A stretch of 23,706 nt of DNA from a virus, in IMG/VR virus record IMGVR_UViG_3300008267_000387, positions 1 to 23,706 of that record. One strand, given 5' to 3'. Below the pieces are notes generated by a model. It ran no database searches and had not been told where the DNA came from. It saw only the letters and a list, made by a program, of their open reading frames with translations. Position numbers and translations under genes: made by a program. Of the stretch, positions 1-8,196 are shown one piece after another. The first letter of the stretch is position 1; each line of letters opens with the position of its first letter.

Positions 1-1242
1 GGTCTTGGGCGCGGTGCGATTGCAGGACTTGCGGAACCATTTGTCGGTAAGGATCTTGTATCAGTAGAACAAGTCATGTCAGGGACAGTCCCAGGGTCTA
101 AAGAACTTGCCGAAAAAGCAGGGATTGATCCTACTATAATTTATCCAGAGTACATAAGAGCAGGAGCAAAATTATTAGGCCAAGAAGAAAACTTAAAATC
201 ACTTGCAGGAGCTACTGCGGATGTTTATACCGACCCTGCAACATTCCTAGCACCTATGGCAAGAGCCGCACAAATGGGCGCTAAAGGCGCTAAACTTGGA
301 GCAACTAAGTTTCTTGAAACTATGCTTGATCCTTTGGGAGTAGGTCTAGGGGCAGTTGGTAAAGGTACTGCTGCGGTTGGAGAACAGGCATATAAATCAG
401 CATTTGAAAAAGCAGACCGCGCTCTTGCAACTAGATACGGAAAAGGATCCATTGCGGACATCCTTAAAAGTAAGCGTTTCAAAGGTAGTGCAGAAGATGC
501 ACTAGAAGCCACTCAACAAATTAACGAGCAACTCGGGCAGAAGATCGGATCATTCCGTGAAGCGGCGGATTTAAAAGGAACATTGGAAAAACCAGGCAAC
601 TTTGAGGCGGCTGAAAAAGTTATTCAAAAGTACCGTGTGGCTTCAGATCCTAAAATGATGGCGATTGCGGATAGTCTTCAAGAGACTTTAGATTCCTATA
701 AAGGAATGCCGCCAAAAACTGCATCAGAACTTGCCACAATCAAAAGAACTAATCTTGATATGGCAGGTGGAGATACTGCTTTTGATTTCCTTAAATCTTC
801 TCCAGATCGTGCTGAGTCGGAACTAAGAAAAGCAATCGGTAAGAGTCTCGGTGAAGCGGAAGATACTGCGGTTAAAAAGGCATTGCCTGAAGATAAATTT
901 AAAGAGTATTTAGCCACCAAGAAAGATTACGGCGTCACAACAAAGTTCTCTCAAAAACAAATGGCTAAACTTGCGACTCAAGAAGCCAATAGAACTGGAA
1001 TCCTCCCAAGTGCTGTAGACGTAATGGGGACAGGTGTTGCAATGGCTGCTGGAAGCCCTATCGGAATGGGCGCGATGGCTCTTAAAAAAGCAAGGGACAT
1101 TGGGCGTTTGACCTCTGTAAAAACTGGAGGCGGTTTGATGCTTGAAGATATTGGAAAACAAATCCAACAAAAAGCAACAATGGTTCCACCACAAATTTGG
1201 TCACAAATGTTAAGGCCACAAACTAAGGAGCAAGAACAATGA
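1..1242 (+). CDS. Putative virion-associated (internal/ejection) protein, C-terminal part, 5' end outside window
   Basis: The reading frame is open from base 1, so this is the 3' part of a longer gene (about 413 codons visible); the ATG at 76 is probably internal. The product is rich in Ala, Gly and Lys, with helix-forming stretches and two small-residue hydrophobic segments (around codons 80-120 and 335-360 of the visible part). No enzymatic motif was recognised. Such composition is common in internal or ejection proteins of short-tailed phages, and the gene lies at the edge of what is probably the structural module; this assignment is inference. It overlaps the next gene by 4 bases (ATGA), so the two are probably translationally coupled. 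It could equally be another structural protein. Confidence 0.55.
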   Translation, partial: GLGRGAIAGLAEPFVGKDLVSVEQVMSGTVPGSKELAEKAGIDPTIIYPEYIRAGAKLLGQEENLKSLAGATADVYTDPATFLAPMARAAQMGAKGAKLGATKFLETMLDPLGVGLGAVGKGTAAVGEQAYKSAFEKADRALATRYGKGSIADILKSKRFKGSAEDALEATQQINEQLGQKIGSFREAADLKGTLEKPGNFEAAEKVIQKYRVASDPKMMAIADSLQETLDSYKGMPPKTASELATIKRTNLDMAGGDTAFDFLKSSPDRAESELRKAIGKSLGEAEDTAVKKALPEDKFKEYLATKKDYGVTTKFSQKQMAKLATQEANRTGILPSAVDVMGTGVAMAAGSPIGMGAMALKKARDIGRLTSVKTGGGLMLEDIGKQIQQKATMVPPQIWSQMLRPQTKEQEQ

Positions 1243-1538
1243 TGAAAAACAAAATGGGCAAACCAGAATCCGAAATCGAAATCTCCATCGAACCTGCCGA
1301 GAAAGAAGAAGGCATGGAAAAAGAAGATGAGGAAGAAGGCGAAGAAGAGTATTCCTCTAAAGAGATGGACTTTAAAGCCGAGTGCGATGCTAACGATCTT
1401 ATGCGCGCTGCTGAGATCAAGAACGACCCTGCCCGCATGAAAAAAGCGATGGCAATCCTTCAAAAGAAAAAAGCCGCCATCGAATCTGTCGCAGATTTGA
1501 AAGCGGCTCGTAATGCTGCTTTTACTAAAGAGTCTTAA
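1239..1538 (+). CDS. Small acidic/lysine-rich phage protein, unknown function
   Basis: The product has 99 residues. Its first 45 residues are dominated by Glu, with runs of EEE and EKE, and the rest is Lys/Ala-rich and probably helical (from about DLMRAAEIKNDPARMKK onward). No known domain was recognised. The start is supported by AAGGAG at 1225-1230, 8 bases upstream of the ATG at 1239, which overlaps the upstream stop as ATGA; a second ATG follows at 1242. The stop codon interlocks with that of the convergent gene on the other strand (shared CTTAA at 1534-1538). Its position at the end of a rightward module suggests a virion accessory or assembly role, but this is not shown. Confidence 0.65.
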   Translation: MMKNKMGKPESEIEISIEPAEKEEGMEKEDEEEGEEEYSSKEMDFKAECDANDLMRAAEIKNDPARMKKAMAILQKKKAAIESVADLKAARNAAFTKES

Positions 1539-1954
1539 AGATTATTCAGGTCAGCAATGAACGGCTCAAGAACTACGAGATCGTTCGGGCTGATCTGAAC
1601 ATTTGAAAGTTCCACCGCATAAAGTGGGCTTACTTCAATCTGAAAATCAGAAGCAAGGTACTCGTCCATTTCCTTTTTGAATACTTCTGTATTTTTCAAT
1701 TTGTACCCAACAGGTCTTTTCTGATCGCCTTCACCTTCAAACTCAAGTTGAAGATTTCCCGCTTCATCAAGTTCCCCGTGGTTCTTCAAAAGATCGCTCA
1801 TGAACTGAACGTGCTCTTTGTTCTTCTGATCGAGTTTGTCAGCGTAACGCTTCATTTTGTAGGCCGCATTGATCGGCATCTTCTCTTTCATCAGCGCCTG
1901 AAATACGGTGTAAAGATTCTGGTTCACTAAGATGTTGTGTTTAAGGTTTAGCAT
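1535..1954 (-). CDS. Conserved-looking phage protein of unknown function (139 aa)
   Basis: This is the last gene of the long leftward replication operon. The ATG at 1954 is preferred because GAGGA lies about 9 bases upstream; an in-frame TTG at 1969 would add five residues. The product is soluble and mixed alpha/beta. It has an N-terminal helical part (QALMKEKMPINAAYKMKRYADKL), a charged middle, and a C-terminal part rich in beta-branched residues (IEVSPLYAVELSNVQISPNDL). No catalytic motif was found. It overlaps the upstream VRR-NUC nuclease gene by 14 bases in another frame and converges on the rightward 99-aa gene with overlapping stops. No terminator hairpin is visible between the converging genes. 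Confidence 0.65.
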   Translation of the reverse strand: MLNLKHNILVNQNLYTVFQALMKEKMPINAAYKMKRYADKLDQKNKEHVQFMSDLLKNHGELDEAGNLQLEFEGEGDQKRPVGYKLKNTEVFKKEMDEYLASDFQIEVSPLYAVELSNVQISPNDLVVLEPFIADLNNL

Positions 1955-2252
1955 TGGAAATATCCTCAAGTTCTTTCATGATTACGTCTAAGTTTTCTGG
2001 ATAAACAAGAGTTGCGTAACCTCCACTCTCATTGATCTTCGCTATGTTATATAGCTGTAACTCTGTCACCGGAGCCGTAGCACTTCGCTTTAACTCAAGC
2101 CCCACAAACCGCCCGTTAATTGAAACCAAAAGATCCGGGGTTCCCCGGATAGATGCTTGCTGAATGGTAAACACCACAGTCTTCGGTATCTTCCGGAGCC
2201 GAGATAATACACGCTTTTTGAACGTCGATTCTTTGGGTGAGGGTGTCTTCAT
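1941..2252 (-). CDS. VRR-NUC domain nuclease
   Basis: The 103-residue product matches the small stand-alone phage VRR-NUC proteins of the PD-(D/E)xK nuclease superfamily. These are structure-specific nucleases, probably acting on branched DNA during replication or recombination. Visible motifs: an N-terminal basic helix (FKKRVLSRLRKIPKTVVF), the IRGTPDLLV segment carrying the catalytic Asp, and GLELKR carrying the E-x-K pair, followed by a helix containing Q (ELQLYNIAKI). The ATG at 2252 has a strong GAGGAG site 4 bases upstream. The start lies 137 bases inside the 3' end of the DNA polymerase gene, in a different frame, which is a long overlap. Position in the replication operon fits a role in resolving DNA intermediates. 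Confidence 0.85.
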   Translation of the reverse strand: MKTPSPKESTFKKRVLSRLRKIPKTVVFTIQQASIRGTPDLLVSINGRFVGLELKRSATAPVTELQLYNIAKINESGGYATLVYPENLDVIMKELEDISNAKP

Positions 2253-4068
2253 CTAACTCCTCAAGTCTACCCCAGCTTTTACCGATTGCAACCGAAGTAT
2301 CCATTCCAAGGCCGTTCTTGGCTGGGTATCCGATACACATAAGTCTTCTTATTTCAGGGATAAGGTGAAACTCTCCCTCGTGCAATTCAATTAAGAGTTC
2401 GTCGTGGACACTGAGCACAATTTTAGACTGATAAGGAACTAAGAACTCATGAACCAAAATCAATGCTCTTCGCATGATCTCCGAACCGGAGGATTGAATG
2501 ATATAGTTCGGGCCTTTATAGGCAAAGTTCCCTTTCCTCTTTTGCCCATCCACTTCAAACTCAATCACCGGAAAATGCAAGATACGCCCAGCAAAGTTAA
2601 ATATAAACCCACGCCTATCAATGGCATTTTTCACGTTACTGATAAACGAACTAATACTGCCAAGTTTTGCAAAGTACAGGTTCTTTAGCTCGGTGGCTTT
2701 ATCCACACTGACCCCTAGCATCCCCGCAATCTTCGGCGGTTGAGCACCGTACAAAAGGGCGAAGTTTAAGACTTTCGCCGAGAAGCGGTCAACTTTCATC
2801 ATGCTTGCCGTTGCCGAGTGAACGTCTACTCCCGCTTTGATCTGGGAAATGAGATCACGTTCTCCGGCATAGTCTGCTGTGAGTCGGTACTCTTGGGCGG
2901 CATAGTCGATGGAACAAAAGACAAATCCGTCTCTAGCCTTAAAGCTATCTCGAACTCTCCACTCTCCGTCATCTTCACTGTTGAGAGTTTGAAGTGCAGG
3001 GTTGACGATTGAAAATCGGAAAGTGTCTGCGGCAGTCTGCTTAACAGATGGCCTAACAATTCCGTCTTGATCTGCATAACTGGTAAATGAATGGTAATAT
3101 GTGTTGAGTCGTTTGTAGGCATCTCGGTACTCCGTAACTACTTTGGCCGCTTCGTGGTCGATGGTCTTAAGAACGTCATCCGTAAAGCTGGCATTCCCCT
3201 TTGACGTAGTACCACCAGATATTCCATGTAACCCGAAAACGTGTTGTAGGTGTTTGTTGGAATCGGTGAACTCGTGACCTGTAACCAATCGGAATTTTTC
3301 TTTGGCTTTCGTGATGCGCGCTTCTTCGTGGGCTTTTGCTTTTTTAATGAACTCAAGGTCTAACTCCATGCCCCGCTTTTCCATATCAAATAGCACTTTG
3401 GTTAAGCGGTTTTCTTGTTCGACGAGATCCCTAAACTTTACAGGGTATCCTTTGATCTTGCCGTACTTCTCAGTCAGCTCATCAATGATCTGTTCTTGCT
3501 TCACACCAATTTGATAGGTGAGCCTAGCATCTTGGAGCGCATACTCGGAGATGATCTCAAACGGGACTTTATCGAATCGGGGGTTTTTGGTTGCGCTCTT
3601 CTTACCGGGGACTTCGATCTTATCAAAGAGTTTATGCTCTTTGATGTACTCCATCACACTACCTAGTTTTTCTCCCAGTCCCATTCGTTTTGAAACCACA
3701 TCCAAGCTGTAAGACAAATGGCGATTATAGATACACTTATCAACAACAAGGACATCCCAAGGGCTATAATCCACGCCCCAACCTTCTTTTGAAAGAAAGT
3801 GCATATCGAATTTAGCGTTCGCAAAATAAATCTTTTTACCCTTAACCGCATCATAGAGTTCAAGAATCCTGTTTTTATGAAGTGCTCTTACGTCTTCATA
3901 GTTTTGAAAATTAAAATAAAAAGTCTCATCAGCGCAACCAACGACGATGCTGAAAAGACGATCTCCAGTGTAGGGGGACAATCCTGTGCTCTCGATATCA
4001 AGACTGAGCACACTACTATTTGCGATAGTATGAAAAACGTCAGAAAGATTTTCATTGGAAACGATCAT
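2116..4068 (-). CDS. Family A DNA polymerase with 3'-5' exonuclease domain (T7 gp5-like)
   Basis: The 650-residue product is the replicative DNA polymerase. The N-terminal exonuclease domain shows ExoI (LSLDIEST, D24/E26), ExoII (NAKFD, D88) and ExoIII (YALQDARLTYQ), so proofreading is expected. The polymerase domain has motif A (SIDYAAQEYR, about residue 387), motif B (R-FSA-K-VLNFALLYG, about 427-440) and motif C (VHDE, about 553). In the O-helix the residue equivalent to E. coli F762/T7 Y526 is Phe. In this family Phe there goes with discrimination against dideoxynucleotides. The start overlaps the upstream exonuclease stop (ATGA). The last ~45 residues run through the start of the VRR-NUC gene in another frame and look unlike the family, so they are probably a non-conserved tail. 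Confidence 0.93.
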   Translation of the reverse strand: MIVSNENLSDVFHTIANSSVLSLDIESTGLSPYTGDRLFSIVVGCADETFYFNFQNYEDVRALHKNRILELYDAVKGKKIYFANAKFDMHFLSKEGWGVDYSPWDVLVVDKCIYNRHLSYSLDVVSKRMGLGEKLGSVMEYIKEHKLFDKIEVPGKKSATKNPRFDKVPFEIISEYALQDARLTYQIGVKQEQIIDELTEKYGKIKGYPVKFRDLVEQENRLTKVLFDMEKRGMELDLEFIKKAKAHEEARITKAKEKFRLVTGHEFTDSNKHLQHVFGLHGISGGTTSKGNASFTDDVLKTIDHEAAKVVTEYRDAYKRLNTYYHSFTSYADQDGIVRPSVKQTAADTFRFSIVNPALQTLNSEDDGEWRVRDSFKARDGFVFCSIDYAAQEYRLTADYAGERDLISQIKAGVDVHSATASMMKVDRFSAKVLNFALLYGAQPPKIAGMLGVSVDKATELKNLYFAKLGSISSFISNVKNAIDRRGFIFNFAGRILHFPVIEFEVDGQKRKGNFAYKGPNYIIQSSGSEIMRRALILVHEFLVPYQSKIVLSVHDELLIELHEGEFHLIPEIRRLMCIGYPAKNGLGMDTSVAIGKSWGRLEELDEDTLTQRIDVQKACIISAPEDTEDCGVYHSASIYPGNPGSFGFN

Positions 4069-4778
4069 GGCTGGTAGTCATGAAGGATAATGGTTCTAAA
4101 GTCAAATGACTCTTTTTCAAGGTCACATTGCTTAAATTGTTTTACCCAGATTTTCTTCGTTGGGTTCCACATGAACCGTTTTTCACGGGCTTTATCCTTG
4201 TGGTCAAAGCTGACATCTGCCCGCACCCAAACCATCGGAGAACTAGCCCGCTCGATGATAGTATCAAGTGGGAACATGAAAAACATCTTACTCATGATGT
4301 CTACATCATGGCGGGCACTATGGGCCGAGGGATTCACAACACCAAACTCAGCTCCTAGATAGGTGAGTTTGCGAGTGTCTATGTGTTCAGGCCAAGGCAC
4401 ATCAAAGCGGGTGTCAATTAGGCTCGGGAGTTTAAAGTCTTCTCGTCCAAGGCGTTTAAGTTCATTTTGCAGTAAAGGGTAATCGTAGGCGTGTAAGTTA
4501 TGAGCAATGAGGTATTCCACACCCATGAGGTGCTTGTACATAATCTCAAGCACTGATCGAAGGGACTCACCAAACTCACAGAGTTGCTCGATGTCGATTC
4601 CGGTGATTCGTTGGGCTCCTTCATCAAATACAAACTCCCCTTCTGGCATCACAAGCGCCGAATAGTGGTATAACTCCCGTTTATTAATAAGGTCAAAAAC
4701 ACTAAACGCAACTTGGGTGATGCGAGCATTTGCCACATCTTTATCAGTCGCTTCAAAATCTAAAAACATTCCCCGCAT
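4065..4778 (-). CDS. DnaQ-like DEDDh 3'-5' exonuclease with extra C-terminal domain
   Basis: The 237-residue product shows all DEDDh motifs: ExoI FLDFEATD near the N-terminus, ExoII IAHNLHAYDYPLL (about residues 90-105), and ExoIII HSARHDVDIM (H-x-A-x4-D-type, about 150-160). It should therefore be a metal-dependent 3'-5' exonuclease of the DNA polymerase III epsilon/RNase T type. A small C-terminal domain follows, with the pattern FDHKDKAREKRFMWNPTKKIW. Such domains are seen appended to phage exonucleases and may bind nucleic acid. GGGGGA lies just upstream of the ATG at 4778, and the stop overlaps the polymerase start. Because the polymerase carries its own exonuclease motifs, this second exonuclease may serve nucleotide recycling, RNA removal or recombination rather than proofreading. 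Confidence 0.88.
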   Translation of the reverse strand: MRGMFLDFEATDKDVANARITQVAFSVFDLINKRELYHYSALVMPEGEFVFDEGAQRITGIDIEQLCEFGESLRSVLEIMYKHLMGVEYLIAHNLHAYDYPLLQNELKRLGREDFKLPSLIDTRFDVPWPEHIDTRKLTYLGAEFGVVNPSAHSARHDVDIMSKMFFMFPLDTIIERASSPMVWVRADVSFDHKDKAREKRFMWNPTKKIWVKQFKQCDLEKESFDFRTIILHDYQP

Positions 4779-4787
4779 ATATCCCCC

Positions 4788-4832
4788 AATATAAAAATAA
4801 CCCCCGACTCTCCATCACAAAAAATCGGGGGT
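4788..4832 (-). terminator. Rho-independent terminator on the minus strand
   Basis: ACCCCCGA (4800-4807) pairs perfectly with TCGGGGGT (4825-4832), giving an 8-bp stem with a 17-base loop. On the minus strand the stem is followed by a T-rich tract (TTATTTTTATATT). It lies after the SSB-like gene and just before the exonuclease gene, so it probably attenuates rather than ends the operon; no new promoter is evident after it. Confidence 0.6.
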
Positions 4833-4862
4833 ATCTAGTTTTAATTTATGGCAAGCCAATCA

Positions 4863-5591
4863 TTAAAACGGAGCTTCTTCTGTATCCAAGACTTCTTCGT
4901 TAGTCTGGATATTTGCACCTTGAGCAAGCATTGAGTGAAGGTTCTTAGCCTCCATCGCAGCGTGGGTCAAAAGGTCTGAAGGTACTTTGGTGTCACGATC
5001 AGATGCAGCGGTGAATACAAACCACTTACCTTTATCGTTCTCAACCTGCTTAACGCCGATGTCGTACACGGTATTATATGGGGGGATACCGCGCTGAACT
5101 GAGTTCATCAGTTGGGTCAACATCGGGCGTCCAGCAGAGTTGATGTTCTTTGAGCCACGGAATGAAAGCACATATTTTGCTTTCGTTTCGTCACCCAAAA
5201 CGTGAACGAAGAAATTAAAACAAAGAGAGTTAATATATTGAACGCCGTCTTTCTCTTCTTCATAAGAGCGTTCTCCGGTGTAAGGTTCGATTGCATGGAA
5301 CTCTTTTTTACCGTTCACCATCTTTTGTACTTGGTAACTTTTTTGGAAATAAAACGGCACAACTTTAGCTGCGCCTTTCTTACCGCCGAGAACCTTGTTG
5401 TCCATGTTCTCAACGATGTCGCCTTGGTTTGCAAGGCCATCAGCGCATACTTTACTCATGGCCTGAGCAATGTAGATCAGAGGGATCTTGATGTCCTTAG
5501 ATGACACTTGGTCAAGGCCGAACATATCAATACTGAAATCGGTTGTCGCTGGTACGTTTGTTTGTTTAGTAGCTACTTCTTTTTTACTCAT
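4863..5591 (-). CDS. Probable single-stranded DNA-binding protein
   Basis: The 242-residue protein is soluble. It has a probable beta-rich central part (about residues 75-200, with segments such as AAKVVPFYFQKSYQVQKMV and GKWFVFTAAS) and a flexible C-terminus that ends in EEVLDTEEAPF. An acidic tail finishing in a hydrophobic tip is the hallmark of bacterial SSB and T7 gp2.5-type proteins, which use it to contact polymerase and helicase. I do not recognise the family by core sequence, so the call rests on the tail and on position between helicase and polymerase genes. The ATG at 5591 has AAGGAAAA upstream. A terminator-like hairpin follows the gene. A general recombination-associated protein is the main alternative. 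Confidence 0.55.
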   Translation of the reverse strand: MSKKEVATKQTNVPATTDFSIDMFGLDQVSSKDIKIPLIYIAQAMSKVCADGLANQGDIVENMDNKVLGGKKGAAKVVPFYFQKSYQVQKMVNGKKEFHAIEPYTGERSYEEEKDGVQYINSLCFNFFVHVLGDETKAKYVLSFRGSKNINSAGRPMLTQLMNSVQRGIPPYNTVYDIGVKQVENDKGKWFVFTAASDRDTKVPSDLLTHAAMEAKNLHSMLAQGANIQTNEEVLDTEEAPF

Positions 5592-5594
5592 ATA

Positions 5595-6062
5595 CTATTT
5601 TCCTTTTCTCATTGAGATGGTTACACGTTGTTCTGGCGCTCCGACTCCCGGTAGCACCTTAGTTGGATCTGCACCTTCTCCTAACTCTTCCAACTTTGAC
5701 TTATAAAAAGCGTTTAATGTTTGATGATTCATGGTGAGCATATTGTCCATGCCGTGATCCACAAGGTATTGACGAAACTTCGCAGACTCTTCGCCGTCTT
5801 TTGGAAAACTCACTTGGTACTTTGTCACCATAGAGATCGTCCCAGCTCCCGGAGTGTTATGGTTCAAACGTCCGGTGGCTTCTAAAATGCTCTGCACTTT
5901 GTACTGCATGGTTTCGTACTCAGAATGTTTTTCAGATGCTTGATCTTTGAGTGCCTCGTATTCAGCACGAAGTTCAAAGCACTTCTTTACCATCTGATCT
6001 AGTTCTTGAATTGTAGTTTGATCGAGTGGCTTTTCTTCAAAGCCAAAGTTCATATCGTCCAT
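5595..6062 (-). CDS. Coiled-coil phage protein, unknown function
   Basis: The 155-residue product starts with a long charged helical region (about residues 15-65, e.g. FELRAEYEALKDQASEKHSEY) likely to form a coiled coil. A compact C-terminal part follows, with YQVSFPKDGEESAKFRQYL and NMLTMNHQTLNAFYKSKLEEL. No enzyme motif was seen. The start has the GAGGAC leader (AAAGAGGACTACAAAATG) also used by genes of the 15-18 kb accessory cluster. It lies 3 bases before the SSB-like gene and behind the SNF2 helicase, so a role with single-stranded DNA or helicase loading is conceivable but not demonstrated. Confidence 0.65.
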   Translation of the reverse strand: MDDMNFGFEEKPLDQTTIQELDQMVKKCFELRAEYEALKDQASEKHSEYETMQYKVQSILEATGRLNHNTPGAGTISMVTKYQVSFPKDGEESAKFRQYLVDHGMDNMLTMNHQTLNAFYKSKLEELGEGADPTKVLPGVGAPEQRVTISMRKGK

Positions 6063-6094
6063 TTTGTAGTCCTCTTTCCTTACAGCTATAAAAC

Positions 6095-7507
6095 TTAAAG
6101 TGACTTTGCAAGTGCTAAAATATCCATGGATAAGTCTTTCTTACCTTGCAGTGCTTTAAGTACCGCAACATCAATCGTGTTTTCGGCAATTAGATCAATT
6201 CGAGTAATACTTGCGTGGCGCTCTGATCCGCCCCTATACGCTCGCGCTTCACTCTGCATATCGTGCTCTAAACTATACCCTCGGCTAAAGTAAATCATGT
6301 AACTTGCCGCAGTCAGGTTTACTCCAGTTCCCCCTGCCGCTTGAGATGCAATCATCACTCGGCAGTTCTCATCGTTCTGGAAGCGGTCAATTTCTTTTTG
6401 CTTATCTGACACTAACCCCGTCAGTTCAGCGTATTGAACCTTGGCTCCCTGACACGCCTTCTTCACCACTTCGTGATCCTCGTGAAAGATCGACCACACA
6501 ATTACTTTGTGGTTTGGGGCGATGTCTTCGATAAGATCATTGAGCGCGTTGGCTCGGGGGTTTTTAGTGAACCGATGAATCGTCCCATCTTCTAACTTTA
6601 AAAACCCACTTAAAATCTGCTGCATTCTCAGTGCTTTTGTAATCGCAAGTTGCGCTACTGCCACGCCCGATTCGACAAACACTAAGAACTCTTTTTTCAT
6701 GTCCTCATACGCTTTCTTCTGCTCATCACTCATGAGCACAGGAACCGAAACGCGCACGAGTGGCGGCAAATCAAGGCACTCACTCTTAGCAGCGTGAATG
6801 CTGATCTCACTAATTAGAGATTTCAACTTCTCACGAGTCGATGCCTTTGGAACCCATTTAGGAAAGTGAGAGTGTTTTGGCATGAAGCGGTTTTTGTCTT
6901 CAAAGTAGTTTGCACGAAACTGAAAGTAGTTTGTTCCAAGACGCTTGCCACCATCTAAAATGCGGTACTGGGAAAACAAGTCCATCTCATTGTTGAGTAC
7001 AGGAGTCCCGGTCAGAATCATCCGGTAGTGCGATTTGTGGTTCGCCATCTGATCGGAAATTTTAATCAGGGCTTTTGTCCGTTGGGCAGCAACTCCCTTG
7101 ACTCGGTGGCTTTCATCTAAGATCAAAAACTCCGGTGGTTTTGCCATTACTTCACGGGCAAAAGTCAGATTCGCAAACGCTTCGTAATTTGTAATGAAGA
7201 TTGAATCGGCTGGGCATTTAAGATAAAGGTTAGTTCGTTGCGCTAAAGTCTGGTTGAGCACAAACACCTTACTAAGTGGGATCTTTGTGTACTTTGCGAT
7301 TTCGTTTTTCCAGTTTTCTAAAACCGCTGACGGGCCGATGATGAGTGTTCTTAAAATCTTCTTGTTCTCGTTCATTCGGTGTCTGAGAACTTCTAAAGCG
7401 GTACGGGTCTTACCTGTTCCCATGTCAAACAAGAGCGCAAGATCGGGGGTTTTCTTCCCTAGTTCAATCCCTTGTACTTGATGATTCCAAAGTGGTGGTA
7501 ATTCCAT
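6095..7507 (-). CDS. SNF2-type DEAD/DEAH-box helicase (superfamily 2)
   Basis: The 470-residue product has the full set of SF2/SNF2 motifs: a Q-like region (LWNHQVQGIELG), Walker A DMGTGKT (residues 28-34), motif Ia/Ib (IIGPSAVLENWKNEI), Walker B LDESH (130-134), motif III ILTGTPVLNN, and in the second RecA lobe IASQAAGGTGVNLT followed by an arginine-bearing motif VI (SEARAYRGGS). It is an ATP-dependent DNA translocase or helicase common in phage replication operons, shorter than chromatin remodellers. GGGGGA lies 7 bases before the ATG at 7507. The start overlaps the methyltransferase stop by one base (TAATG), so translation is probably coupled. Its most likely role is in replication or recombination-dependent fork restart. 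Confidence 0.9.
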   Translation of the reverse strand: MELPPLWNHQVQGIELGKKTPDLALLFDMGTGKTRTALEVLRHRMNENKKILRTLIIGPSAVLENWKNEIAKYTKIPLSKVFVLNQTLAQRTNLYLKCPADSIFITNYEAFANLTFAREVMAKPPEFLILDESHRVKGVAAQRTKALIKISDQMANHKSHYRMILTGTPVLNNEMDLFSQYRILDGGKRLGTNYFQFRANYFEDKNRFMPKHSHFPKWVPKASTREKLKSLISEISIHAAKSECLDLPPLVRVSVPVLMSDEQKKAYEDMKKEFLVFVESGVAVAQLAITKALRMQQILSGFLKLEDGTIHRFTKNPRANALNDLIEDIAPNHKVIVWSIFHEDHEVVKKACQGAKVQYAELTGLVSDKQKEIDRFQNDENCRVMIASQAAGGTGVNLTAASYMIYFSRGYSLEHDMQSEARAYRGGSERHASITRIDLIAENTIDVAVLKALQGKKDLSMDILALAKSL

Positions 7508-8076
7508 TATTCAATCCCCCACTGAGCCGCTATAGCATCTGCAATTCCTTGGTAAGTTGTAGAGCGTAATTTCCATCTATCTTTAGAAGGGGGCAGGTAA
7601 TGAAGGCGCTGTACCCTACCTTCTACAATATTTGTAGGTTTCAATGGCGGAAGATTCTTCAACCAAAAACAAGTGGCCTTAGTTTCGCCATGTCCAAACA
7701 TCCATGGTTGAACAACTTGAGATTTATCGGCGCCGATAATCTCTTTTGCATACTTGTGCATGATGGGGTTTTCTACAGCAATTTTAGGGATATTCGCCTC
7801 TAATAGCTTCTTAAAAAATAAAGCCCCGTCCCGCATCTTGCCCCATCGAGATTCATCCTTATGAAGCCAACATACCCCTGAGTTGCACAGATAGGTGCAA
7901 GGGGGGTGCGCGATCATCAGATCAAACCCGTTGTCGATAATATCAAAAACATCGCCCTGATAATGAGGGCCAGGAACATCCGTAGGTAAAAGATCACATG
8001 AAATAGCATCGTGACCTAATTTTAAAAAGGCGTCTCGTACACGCCCAGAGTATTCACAAGCAATTAAAACTTTCAA
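7507..8076 (-). CDS. C5-cytosine methyltransferase-like protein (phage short form)
   Basis: The 189-residue product resembles the short phage proteins annotated as cytosine-5 DNA methyltransferases. Visible motifs: N-terminal VLIACEYSGRVRDAF (S-adenosylmethionine-binding motif I position), PPC at residues 58-60 within AHPPCTYL (motif IV with the catalytic Cys), and VENP (about 100, ENV-like motif VI). It is much shorter than typical Dcm-type enzymes (over 300 residues) and lacks an obvious target-recognition domain, so activity is uncertain. It starts with TTG at 8076, preceded by AGGGGGA at a spacing of about 5 bases; no usable ATG fits. A role in protecting phage DNA against host restriction is likely by family but not shown. 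Confidence 0.75.
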   Translation of the reverse strand: MKVLIACEYSGRVRDAFLKLGHDAISCDLLPTDVPGPHYQGDVFDIIDNGFDLMIAHPPCTYLCNSGVCWLHKDESRWGKMRDGALFFKKLLEANIPKIAVENPIMHKYAKEIIGADKSQVVQPWMFGHGETKATCFWLKNLPPLKPTNIVEGRVQRLHYLPPSKDRWKLRSTTYQGIADAIAAQWGIE

Positions 8077-8088
8077 AACAGTCCCCCT

Positions 8089-8122
8089 AAAAAAATTGCC
8101 CTTGGTTCGTCATACCAAGGGC
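8089..8122 (-). terminator. Rho-independent terminator on the minus strand
   Basis: GCCCTTGG (8098-8105) and CCAAGGGC (8115-8122) form a perfect 8-bp stem with a 9-base loop. On the minus strand it is followed by AATTTTTTT. It lies directly after the 16-residue peptide gene and just upstream of the methyltransferase start, so it would separate or attenuate expression of the replication half of the operon. Confidence 0.8.
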
Positions 8123-8131
8123 TGTTGTTTA

Positions 8132-8182
8132 TTACTTCTTCTTTTTAGGTGCAACTTTTTTCTTCGCTGGTTTTTTAGCCAT
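8132..8182 (-). CDS. Lysine-rich micropeptide (16 aa)
   Basis: The frame ATG (8182) to TAA (8132) encodes MAKKPAKKKVAPKKKK: 10 Lys, no acidic residue, with an AKKPAKKK pattern reminiscent of histone H1-like tails. A very strong ribosome-binding site, AGAGGAGA, sits 6 bases upstream of the ATG, 14 bases after the preceding stop, and a strong terminator follows 10 bases after the stop. This compact layout makes real translation likely. The expected behaviour is nucleic acid binding by charge; this is inference. Confidence 0.65.
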   Translation of the reverse strand: MAKKPAKKKVAPKKKK

Positions 8183-8196
8183 GATAGTATCTCCTC

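Noticed and set aside
978-1463. Leftward 161-codon frame
   Set aside because: Phe-rich antisense of Glu/Lys-rich coding sequence; no start signal.
1500-1600. Bidirectional terminator between the convergent genes ending at 1535/1538
   Set aside because: No stem of useful length with a T-run was found; the stops simply overlap.
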